A DNA stretch of 64,000 bases, from contig NZ_WIRE01000001.1 of NCBI RefSeq assembly GCF_009601165.1, positions 1,798,001-1,862,000 of the forward strand, read 5' to 3'. This document shows, in pieces, positions 39,948 to 46,764 of this stretch. Below the pieces are notes generated by a model, which had not been told where the DNA came from, ran no database searches, and saw only the letters and a list, made by a program, of their open reading frames with translations. Source of the DNA: Alcanivorax sediminis. Lineage in GTDB: Bacteria; Pseudomonadota; Gammaproteobacteria; Pseudomonadales; Alcanivoracaceae. Each line of letters begins with the position of its first letter. Position 1 is the stretch's first letter. The position numbers and the translations under genes were made by a program.

Positions 39948-41399
39948 ATGGGCGTCTGGATCAGCGACTGGCATCAGGGGTGGAATGATTGGGTAGATCG
40001 GCTGGAGCCGTTCTGGCCTCATATTGCTGCTGCCATCAGCATTGGTCTGGCCATTACTGTCACGGTTCACGTGACCCAGAACAAGCGTGACGCTCGTGCT
40101 GCCGCTGCCTGGACCGGCCTGGTATGGCTGGTGCCGGTGCTGGGGGCGATTCTGTATTTCATTCTCGGCGTTAACCGTATACGCCGCCGGGCCAGGCAGC
40201 TTACCGGTGGTTTGATTGATAGCGAGGATGGCTGGCGGGTAGCCGCAGAGCCAGTGCCAACCTGTGGCCACTTGCAGGAACTCAGCCGATTGGTGGGGCG
40301 TCTCACCCATCTGCCGTTGGTGGATGGCAATCATGTGGAGCCCATGGATGCGCCGGAAGCCTGGCGGGCCATGCTCAGTGCCATCGACAGCGCCACGGAA
40401 AGCGTCTATTTCGCGACCTACATTTTTGGCAACGACGCGGCGGGCAAGCCTCTTTGTGAAGCGCTTGAGCGTGCTGTACAGCGTGGGGTGAAAGTACGCG
40501 TATTGATTGATGGTGTCGGGGCCTTGTATTCCCTGCCGTCGGTGTTCTGGCGACTGCGGCGGCGCGGCGTGTTCGTGCAACGGTTCCTCTATTCTCTGGC
40601 ACCCTGGCGGATGCCCTATATCAATCTGCGCAATCATCGCAAGTTTATGGTGGTGGATCGTCGTCAGGCGTTCACCGGGGGCATGAATATACGCGCGGGC
40701 TATATTCAGTCTCCGCCCACCATTACGGATCTGCATGCCCGGGTGGAAGGTCCGGTGGTGGGTCAACTACTGCGGAGTTTTGCGGCGGATTGGGTGTTCA
40801 CCTGCGGTGAGGTGCTGGAGACAAGCTACAGCGGCCTGGCCCGGCGCGGAGACGTGCAGGCCCGGGGTATCAGTGCCGGGCCGGACGCGGACTTTGACAA
40901 GCGTCGCCTGACGTTGCTGGCGGCCATTGGCAGTGCCGAGAAGCGCATCCGCATTGTCACGCCCTATTTCGTGCCCGATCTGACCCTGTTGGCCACCTTG
41001 CAACTGGCCATCCTCAAGGGGGTGGAGGTGCAGATCGTGATTCCCCGCAAGAACAACCTGCGCATGGTGCACTGGGCCAGCCTGCATGCCCTGAGCTGGT
41101 TGGTGAAAGAGGGGGCGCAGCTGTACCTGTCCGCAGCCCCTTTCGATCACAGCAAGGTCATGACGGTGGATAGCCACTGGGTGATGCTGGGCTCGGGTAA
41201 CTGGGATGCGCGCAGCCTGCGCCTGAATTTCGAATTTGATCTGGAGTGCTACAGCGACTCACTCTGTGAGCGGGTAGACCAGTTTGTGGACCGCCGTATT
41301 ATGGTGGCCTCCCCCCTGGATGTGGAAGGGTTCAGGCAAATCGCCCCCTGGCGGCGGGTGCGTAATGCCCTGGCACACATGATGGAACCCTACCTTTAG
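39948..41399 (+). CDS. cls: Cardiolipin synthase (phospholipase D family)
   Basis: 483 residues from ATG 39948 with GGAG upstream; TTG 39921 rejected. Two N-terminal membrane helices (PLDc_N, AAWTGLVWLVPVLGAILYFILG) precede two HKD domains: NHRKFMVVD (about 227-237) and DHSKVMTVDSHWVMLGSGNWDARSL (about 400-424). It makes cardiolipin from phosphatidylglycerol at the inner membrane. A second, tiny PLDc_N protein lies close by on the other strand. Confidence 0.93.
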   Translation: MGVWISDWHQGWNDWVDRLEPFWPHIAAAISIGLAITVTVHVTQNKRDARAAAAWTGLVWLVPVLGAILYFILGVNRIRRRARQLTGGLIDSEDGWRVAAEPVPTCGHLQELSRLVGRLTHLPLVDGNHVEPMDAPEAWRAMLSAIDSATESVYFATYIFGNDAAGKPLCEALERAVQRGVKVRVLIDGVGALYSLPSVFWRLRRRGVFVQRFLYSLAPWRMPYINLRNHRKFMVVDRRQAFTGGMNIRAGYIQSPPTITDLHARVEGPVVGQLLRSFAADWVFTCGEVLETSYSGLARRGDVQARGISAGPDADFDKRRLTLLAAIGSAEKRIRIVTPYFVPDLTLLATLQLAILKGVEVQIVIPRKNNLRMVHWASLHALSWLVKEGAQLYLSAAPFDHSKVMTVDSHWVMLGSGNWDARSLRLNFEFDLECYSDSLCERVDQFVDRRIMVASPLDVEGFRQIAPWRRVRNALAHMMEPYL

Positions 41400-41544
41400 G
41401 GTATACATGGCACTTTGCCATGATTATTGTGGTGCCTGTCACGCTACAGCCGCTATGGTATTCCGTCGCGCTGGCTGTCTCGCTAGAGTGCGTGCAGGTT
41501 CTCTTCCCGCTCGGGGGAATGGACGAGGGGCACCGGATCGAATA

Positions 41545-42279
41545 ATGAAAAAAATCATCACACTTATCCTGCTGTCAGTAATGACGGTAATGGCACATGC
41601 CAGCGCAGCCGCTGAGGAACCGGCGTGGATCCTGGTAACGGATCGCGATGGCGTAAAGGTCTTCCGGCAGGATGAGAACAGCACACGGCTGAAAACCTTT
41701 CGGGGTATCGCCCGCATGAAAGTGGATGACTTCAAGGCCATTGGTGTGCTGATGGATGATTACGCCGCAGTCGCAGATTTCATGCACATGGTGTCCGAGA
41801 TCCGTGATGTAAAGCGTTATGCCCACGACAAGCGTGACGTTTATATCACCACCCGTTTGCCCTGGCCCGTCAGCGACCGTGACGCACCGTTACGCGTGTC
41901 GTTCTATCAGGAGCCGGAGACATACGATCTGGTGATGCCCATCGAACTCAATCCGGGTATGCCTGAGCAGAAGGGCTATGTCCGCATGCCGCAGATGCAG
42001 GGCTATTACCGCTTTTCGCCAGTGGCACCAGGTGAAGTGGAAGTCACCATCGAAGTGATCCTGGATCCCGGTGGCGCCATACCTGCCTGGATTGCCAATA
42101 TCATTCTGCGTGATATTCCGTACTTCTCTCTCAAGCGCCTGCGCCGTGTCATCAACCAGCCTCGATTCCAGGGCGTGGACACCGGCTATTATGAAGTGCC
42201 CAAAAGCTGGATCGAGGCTGAAGATGCGTCCGTGGCTAACGTTTCAGCGGAGAGCCCGGGCCCATCAACGCCCAGATAA
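41545..42279 (+). CDS. START-domain lipid-binding protein, periplasmic
   Basis: 244 residues from the ATG at 41545; the longer frame from 41407 lacks a ribosome site and a family-like N-terminus. A signal peptide (about 1-24, ending SAAA) is followed by a START-like domain: WILVTDRDGVKVFRQDE, VLMDDYAAVADFMHMVSEIRDVK, LPWPVSDRDAPL. START domains bind sterols, phospholipids or other hydrophobic ligands. Its position after cardiolipin synthase suggests a lipid-related role. Its 3' end overlaps the small antisense gene at 42236-42412. Confidence 0.87.
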   Translation: MKKIITLILLSVMTVMAHASAAAEEPAWILVTDRDGVKVFRQDENSTRLKTFRGIARMKVDDFKAIGVLMDDYAAVADFMHMVSEIRDVKRYAHDKRDVYITTRLPWPVSDRDAPLRVSFYQEPETYDLVMPIELNPGMPEQKGYVRMPQMQGYYRFSPVAPGEVEVTIEVILDPGGAIPAWIANIILRDIPYFSLKRLRRVINQPRFQGVDTGYYEVPKSWIEAEDASVANVSAESPGPSTPR

Positions 42280-42412
42280 TCAGGCCAATCAGCGGCACGA
42301 TGAGTACCAGCAGCCCCCAGAGCACTTTTGCCCCTGTTTCTGCGGATGACTGAATGATCATGACGATGGCATAGATCACCAGGGCCAGCTGTAACAATCC
42401 CAGTAGTTTCAT
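42236..42412 (-). CDS. Small PLDc_N-domain membrane protein (58 residues)
   Basis: Below the usual 60-residue cut-off. The translation starts MKLLGLLQLALVIYAIVMII and continues with WGLLVLIVPLIGLIIWALMG, two membrane helices that match the PLDc_N (phospholipase D N-terminal) family of tiny proteins. A strong GGAGG ribosome site lies before the ATG at 42412. The same fold forms the N-terminus of cardiolipin synthase 850 bases away. The gene's last 44 bases overlap the end of the convergent START gene. Confidence 0.8.
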   Translation of the reverse strand: MKLLGLLQLALVIYAIVMIIQSSAETGAKVLWGLLVLIVPLIGLIIWALMGPGSPLKR

Positions 42413-42520
42413 GCGTCCTTTCCTCCGGTTTTTGACGTTACCAATGTAGACCAGCCGCAGAAGTGGGTAAATCCCGACATCCTGATCGGGGCGGCTTGGG
42501 TATGGGAGGGAAAGGGAAAA

Positions 42521-42597
42521 TGGCGCCCCGAAGATGATTCGAACATCCGACCTAGCGCTTAGGAGGCGCTTGCTCTATCCAGCTGAGCTACCGGGGC
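42521..42597 (-). tRNA. tRNA-Arg (anticodon CCT)
   Basis: 77 bases with encoded CCA. Acceptor GCCCCGG/TCGGGGC, D arm GCTC/GAGC, anticodon stem AGCGC/GCGCT around CTCCTAA (anticodon CCT, reading AGG), T arm with TTCGAAT. Between the small membrane protein and arsS. Confidence 0.97.
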
Positions 42598-42849
42598 ATG
42601 GGTGCTGATTGTAAGGACTTTCGCCAATGGTGCCAGCGTTCGGGGCTCGGGTGACTATTTTTTCGACAGAATTGTGTTGGCAGCTCGCAGCACAAGCGCA
42701 ATCCCCCGGCACCTCAGTAAAGTCGTCATGCTTTATTTCGTGCCTGTCTTCATTTTGTCGAAACGCGAAACCCGCTTCCTCCTTCACGTAACCTTTGCGA
42801 CATCTGCGCATCCAATTGGTAGCATTGCGGAAACTCTGGTAGGTGAGAT

Positions 42850-43806
42850 ATGCAGGACACCCATGATCTTTTGGTGCGCAGCAGCACCGACTTCCCGGCA
42901 CTGCGCCGACAAGCCACCTCGATACTGCAGGTCAACCTGGGGTATCTGTGCAACCTCAGTTGCGTGCATTGTCATGTGAATGCAGGACCAACCCGCACCG
43001 AGTTGATGGACCGGGAAACCGTAGACCTGGTGCTGGCGGTGATTCGTCAACGGGGTATTCAGGTGCTGGATCTCACCGGCGGTGCGCCGGAGATGAACCC
43101 CCATTTTCGCTATCTGGTGAGTGAAGCCCGCAAGCTCGGCGTGGAAGTGATCGACCGCTGTAATCTGACCGTGCTGCTTGAGGATGGTTACGAGGATATG
43201 GCTGATTTTCTTGCCGGGCAGCAAGTTCATATCGTCGCGTCATTGCCCTGTTATCTCGAAGACAACGTCAACAAGCAGCGTGGCAAGGGCGTGTATCAGG
43301 GCAGCATGGAAGCCATTCGCCGACTCAATGCCCTGGGCTATGGCGATACCCTGACACTGGACCTGGTGTACAACCCGACCGGACCCTCCCTGCCGCCGCC
43401 ACAGGCTGCACTGGAGGCAGACTACAAGCGCGAACTGGCCGAGCGTTTCGGGCTGCGTTTCAACAGCCTGCTGACGATCACGAATATGCCAATCAGTCGT
43501 TTTGGCGCAGTGCTCCTGGCCCATGAACAGTTCAACGACTACATGCAGCTGCTGCGCGACAACTTCAATCAGCAGACGTTGCCCGCGGTCATGTGTCGAA
43601 GCACCATCAGCGTGGATTATCGCGGCTACCTGTATGACTGCGACTTCAACCAGATGTTGCACATGCCCCAGGGCAACCATGCCCGGCACCCGCATCTTTC
43701 CTCGTTGCTGGACGCGGATCTCGAAGGCGAATCAGTGTATGTGGCAGATCACTGCTTTGGCTGCACAGCCGGTGCCGGAAGCAGTTGCGGTGGTGCGCTG
43801 GGGTGA
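42850..43806 (+). CDS. arsS: Radical SAM protein, ArsS-type (arsenosugar biosynthesis family)
   Basis: 318 residues. Radical SAM cluster Cys34-Cys38-Cys41 (CNLSCVHCH), LDLTGGAPEMNPHFR, and a Cys-rich C-terminus CFGCTAGAGSSCGGALG (DUF3641) that binds extra iron-sulfur clusters. The family is assigned to arsenosugar synthesis, adding a deoxyadenosyl group to methylated arsenic. The two glycosyltransferase genes that follow are the usual partners. An arsM methyltransferase is not in the window. The stop overlaps the next start (GTGA). Confidence 0.85.
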   Translation: MQDTHDLLVRSSTDFPALRRQATSILQVNLGYLCNLSCVHCHVNAGPTRTELMDRETVDLVLAVIRQRGIQVLDLTGGAPEMNPHFRYLVSEARKLGVEVIDRCNLTVLLEDGYEDMADFLAGQQVHIVASLPCYLEDNVNKQRGKGVYQGSMEAIRRLNALGYGDTLTLDLVYNPTGPSLPPPQAALEADYKRELAERFGLRFNSLLTITNMPISRFGAVLLAHEQFNDYMQLLRDNFNQQTLPAVMCRSTISVDYRGYLYDCDFNQMLHMPQGNHARHPHLSSLLDADLEGESVYVADHCFGCTAGAGSSCGGALG

Positions 43807-44480
43807 CCACTGTCAGTGTGATCGTGCCGGTCCTGAATGAGGCCCACCAGCTGGCGGATGTACTGGCCAGTGTTCGCCGGGCACTGAAAGACGTAGACGA
43901 ATTAATTGTGGTGGATGGCGGCAGCACTGATGGCAGTGCGGATATCGCCACGCGATTTGCGTCTGTGGTGCTGCATTCCCCGCCGGGCAGGGCGGTGCAA
44001 ATGAATGCGGGAGCAGAGGCGGCTAACGGCAACTGGCTTTGGTTTGTTCATGCGGACAGCGAGCTGTTGCCATCACACCGCAAGGCCCTGGAAAGCTTGC
44101 CAGCTAACGCCCGCTGGGGGCGCTTTGACGTGCGTCTTTCCGGCCAGCAATTCATGTTCACCATTATTGCAGGGCTGATGAATATCCGCTCCCGCCTCAC
44201 TGGCATTGCCACCGGGGATCAGGGCATTTTCGTTCGCCATGATGTGTTTCAGGCTTTGGGCGGTTTCCCGTCGCAGCCATTGATGGAAGACATTGCCCTT
44301 AGTACCGCTCTGCGCAAGCAGGCTCGCCCCTGCTGCCTGCGCCCCCGATTGGTCACCAGTAGTCGTCGTTGGCAACAGCGGGGCGTCTGGACCACCGTCT
44401 GGCTTATGTGGCGTCTTCGCTGGCGTTACTGGCGAGGTGAAGATCCGTCCAGACTCCATCAGGATTACTATGGGCGCTGA
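43803..44480 (+). CDS. Glycosyltransferase, family 2, arsenosugar-cluster type (TIGR04283-like)
   Basis: 225 residues, GTG start at 43803 overlapping the arsS stop. GT-A fold: VSVIVPVLNEAHQLADVL, ELIVVDGGSTDGSAD, WFVHADSELLP, GGFPSQPLMEDIALS. This arrangement after arsS is typical of the family. The C-terminal region is basic and may contact the membrane. Confidence 0.82.
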   Translation: MTTVSVIVPVLNEAHQLADVLASVRRALKDVDELIVVDGGSTDGSADIATRFASVVLHSPPGRAVQMNAGAEAANGNWLWFVHADSELLPSHRKALESLPANARWGRFDVRLSGQQFMFTIIAGLMNIRSRLTGIATGDQGIFVRHDVFQALGGFPSQPLMEDIALSTALRKQARPCCLRPRLVTSSRRWQQRGVWTTVWLMWRLRWRYWRGEDPSRLHQDYYGR

Positions 44481-44482
44481 GC

Positions 44483-45109
44483 ATGGCTGAGCCGACACAG
44501 GACCTGCTCATTGTGTTTGCCCGAGCCCTGAGGCCGGGCAAGGTGAAAACCCGGCTGATACCTGCCACGGGTGAGCAAGGGGCGCTGAGGGTGTATCGTC
44601 AGCTGCTCGAGAGTACCCTGAAGGCGGCCCGGACATTCCCCGGTGATGTTGAACTGTGGACTGATCAACCGGACGTTACCCTGGCGGCCATGGCTCGCCG
44701 TCGAGGCTGGGATTACAGGGTGCAGCAGGGGCATGATCTGGGCGAGCGCATGTCTCGGGCGATCAGTCAGGGCCTGGCGCATTACCGGCGCGTGTTGCTG
44801 GTGGGCAGCGATTGCCCGTTGCTGGATCGCCAGTATTTCGACACTGCGTTGAGAGCCCTGCGTCACCATGACGTGGTGTTCGGTGCCAGTGAGGATGGTG
44901 GCTACGTGCTGCTGGGCAGTGCCCACTCACTGATCTGGAAACGGAATCCATTCCAGGCGGTCCAATGGGGTACGGAGTATGCACTGGCAGACAGTCGAGA
45001 GGCGCTGCTGGGTCGTACCTCTGATGTGGCAATTCTCCCGGCACTTTGGGATGTAGATGAGCCTGACGATCTGGCTCGCGCGCTTGATGAAGGTCTGATT
45101 CAGCGATAA
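44483..45109 (+). CDS. Nucleotidyl/glycosyl transferase, DUF2064 / TIGR04282 type
   Basis: 208 residues. MobA-like nucleotidyltransferase fold: LLIVFARALRPGKVKTRLIP (P-loop-like), VELWTDQPD, VLLVGSDCPLL, VVFGASEDGGYVLLG, FQAVQWGTEYA. Named in databases as an arsenosugar-biosynthesis glycosyltransferase from its company, but its donor is not known to me. It follows the previous stop by two bases, so the three genes form one operon. Confidence 0.8.
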   Translation: MAEPTQDLLIVFARALRPGKVKTRLIPATGEQGALRVYRQLLESTLKAARTFPGDVELWTDQPDVTLAAMARRRGWDYRVQQGHDLGERMSRAISQGLAHYRRVLLVGSDCPLLDRQYFDTALRALRHHDVVFGASEDGGYVLLGSAHSLIWKRNPFQAVQWGTEYALADSREALLGRTSDVAILPALWDVDEPDDLARALDEGLIQR

Positions 45110-45213
45110 AAGGGCCTGATTCCTAGCCAAAAGTGCGAATACCTGAACTACTGCACATAAGATATATTTCCTAGATGGAAGAATAACTAGTCGTAAAGGA
45201 TGACGGTAACGCT

Positions 45214-45558
45214 ATGCAGGCCTCAGATACCCAAACAATCGATATGGACATCGTCGAAGAGCTGAAAGATGTGATGGGCGATGACTTTTCCCTTCTGGTT
45301 GAATCGTTTATACGCGATGGTCAGCAACGCCTGCAGGTCATGAAGGTGGCCCTGGACGGTCAGGATCAGGAGGCCTTGAGAGCGCAAGCGCATTCTTTCA
45401 AGGGCAGTAGCAGTAACCTGGGAGCTCTCCAGGTGCGAGATTACTGCCTGGCGTTGGAGACCCTGGCCTCCAGGGGGGAGCTGGCTGCGGCACCCGCCGA
45501 GATGGAAAAGCTGGAGTCCGCATTCCTGAAGGCTTCTGAGGCGCTCAAGAGCGTTTGA
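45214..45558 (+). CDS. Stand-alone HPt (histidine phosphotransfer) protein
   Basis: 114 residues. HPt helix with phospho-His60 in AHSFKGSSSNLGA. There is no kinase or receiver in the same gene. It can relay phosphate between hybrid kinases (such as the one at 1853) and response regulators. Its place beside a Gac/Rsm-type small RNA recalls HptB of Pseudomonas, which feeds that circuit; the connection here is inference. Confidence 0.87.
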   Translation: MQASDTQTIDMDIVEELKDVMGDDFSLLVESFIRDGQQRLQVMKVALDGQDQEALRAQAHSFKGSSSNLGALQVRDYCLALETLASRGELAAAPAEMEKLESAFLKASEALKSV

Positions 45559-45586
45559 GCTAGCCCCTGCTTGAAACAACCTGGAC

Positions 45587-45623
45587 AAAAAAAACCCTCT
45601 TCCAAAAGTGGGGTGGAAGAGGG
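45587..45623 (-). terminator. Terminator-like hairpin facing the minus strand, downstream of the HPt gene
   Basis: CCCTCTTCCA (45595-45604) pairs perfectly with TGGAAGAGGG (45614-45623), and on the minus strand is followed by eight T (45587-45594). On the plus strand it has no T-run. It would stop a minus-strand transcript from 45624-46090, yet fdxA has its own terminator before that. Confidence 0.55.
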
Positions 45624-45829
45624 GGGTTGTGAGCGCTATTTCTAGCGCCTTGGGGGGATACTGGCTGAGCCTTGGGGTTACCCTCAGCTCATAGGATTAA
45701 TGCTAGCGATTAGTGGTCCGGGCTGCTGTAAAAACGGGTGAGAAATTGTAAAAACTTGGCGGCCTTTTACCGGCTGCGTGTAGCCACCCCTGCCTATAGC
45801 GGCTGAAGGGGGAACCACGTCACTCTTTC

Positions 45830-45849
45830 TTGTAAGAGATCTCTTACAA
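45830..45849 (+). promoter_or_regulatory. GacA-type upstream activating sequence
   Basis: TTGTAAGAGATCTCTTACAA is a perfect 20-base palindrome and matches TGTAAGNNNNNNCTTACA exactly, the known GacA box. Its centre is about 165 bases upstream of the predicted small-RNA start, a distance like those in rsmY/rsmZ promoters. The predicted -35 of that RNA is weak, as expected for an activated promoter. Confidence 0.85.
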
Positions 45850-45911
45850 ACCTGTAGGAAATTCCCGTCAATTTGCCCTGATTTTGCCCGAAGGAAAGAT
45901 TTAACTAATTG

Positions 45912-45969
45912 AAAAGTATGGCTTTTCGTTCGGTGGGCATTTTTTCGCCATACTTTTAATCTTTTTTTT
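45912..45969 (+). terminator. Terminator-like hairpin between GacA box and small RNA
   Basis: AAAAGTATGGC (45912-45922) pairs with GCCATACTTTT (45947-45957) across a 24-base loop, followed by eight T at 45962-45969. It would shield the small-RNA promoter from transcription coming through the HPt gene. Confidence 0.6.
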
Positions 45970-46005
45970 ACCCAAAAGCTAAAAACGCGTTGATATAGTG
46001 GAAGC

Positions 46006-46125
46006 GTGTTCAGGGACAAGAGCACAGGGACAAGCAGGGAACGCAAGACACGGAAGTCACGGTGAGCGCAAAAGGGTCAGGATGACTCGACGCAAAAAGG
46101 GCGGCAGGATGCCGCCCTTTTATTT
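46006..46125 (+). ncRNA. RsmZ/RsmY-type regulatory small RNA (CsrA/RsmA-sequestering)
   Basis: About 120 bases, predicted from a -10 TATAGT (45994-45999). Six GGA motifs at 46014, 46028, 46038, 46052, 46080 and 46107. Three lie in hairpin loops: GAC-ACGGAA-GTC (46047-46058), GTC-AGGAT-GAC (46076-46086 region) and the terminator loop GGGCGGC-AGGAT-GCCGCCC (46099-46117). The first three are in AGGGAC/AGGGAA spaced 10-14 bases. A T-rich tail ends it. A perfect GacA box lies upstream, and fdxA-mutS beside it is the location of rsmZ in Pseudomonas. The RNA would titrate RsmA/CsrA. Confidence 0.86.
46093..46125. terminator. Bidirectional terminator of the small RNA and fdxA
   Basis: AAAAA-GGGCGGC-AGGAT-GCCGCCC-TTTTATTTT: A-run and T-run on both sides, so it ends the plus-strand small RNA and, on the minus strand, fdxA (70 bases after its stop). 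Confidence 0.88.
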
Positions 46126-46194
46126 TGTCTGCAGAAAAGCTGCAGAGTGCTGCGCCTGAGTTAACTCAAGACGCAGACTGACAGAAGGAAGGCC

Positions 46195-46530
46195 TCAGCC
46201 TTCCCACTCCCGAACCAGCTTCTCTCGCTTGTTCGGCACACCGTCCCACTCTTCAGCATCGTCCGGTGCATCTTTCATTTCGGTAATGTTCGGCCATTTC
46301 TCCGCCAGTTCCGCATTGATTTCCAGGAACTCCTGCTCACCGTCGGGCAGCTCATCCTCGGAAAAGATTGCGTTAACCGGACACTCCGGCTCACACAGTG
46401 CACAGTCGATACACTCGTCCGGGTGGATAACCAGGAAGTTCGGGCCTTCGTAGAAACAGTCTACCGGGCACACTTCCACACAATCGGTGTGTTTGCAGTT
46501 AATGCAGTTTTCACCTACTACGAACGTCAT
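46195..46530 (-). CDS. fdxA: 7Fe ferredoxin (3Fe-4S / 4Fe-4S)
   Basis: 111 residues. Cysteines 9, 12, 17, 21 and 25 and 40, 43, 46, 50 in [17 protein letters not shown] and [12 protein letters not shown] follow the FdxA/Azotobacter FdI pattern; the acidic C-terminal extension [18 protein letters not shown] is typical. A soluble electron carrier. It lies next to mutS, as in Pseudomonas. Confidence 0.95.
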   Translation of the reverse strand: MTFVVGENCINCKHTDCVEVCPVDCFYEGPNFLVIHPDECIDCALCEPECPVNAIFSEDELPDGEQEFLEINAELAEKWPNITEMKDAPDDAEEWDGVPNKREKLVREWEG

Positions 46531-46668
46531 AGCCTGTCCTCGCCAGGTGTCTTGTTTTGTACAGCATCAAGCCACTGATAATAGCAGCTTTTATGCGGTC
46601 TCACTCGGGGTGGCGCTAGTCTAGCGGTATGGCCTGAGGCAGGCAAACGAAGACTTGATATAAGGTTA

Positions 46669-46707
46669 TAGCCCGGCCTGTCCGTAAAGCACACCGTAGC
46701 CGGGCTA
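46669..46707. other. Hairpin in the fdxA-mutS gap
   Basis: TAGCCCGGC (46669-46677) pairs with GCCGGGCTA (46699-46707) around a 21-base loop, downstream of mutS on the minus strand. No T-run. Nothing else is seen in 46531-46764. Confidence 0.45.
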
Positions 46708-46764
46708 TTCTCCCTGCGCGGGGGCCGCCCAATCGAGCCGGGCCCCGCAGAAAGGGAGCCGGTA

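Noticed and set aside
45684..46046. A 120-codon frame on the minus strand over the GacA box
   Set aside because: It covers the palindrome, the hairpin and the small-RNA promoter, has no ribosome site, and its codon use is unlike its neighbours.
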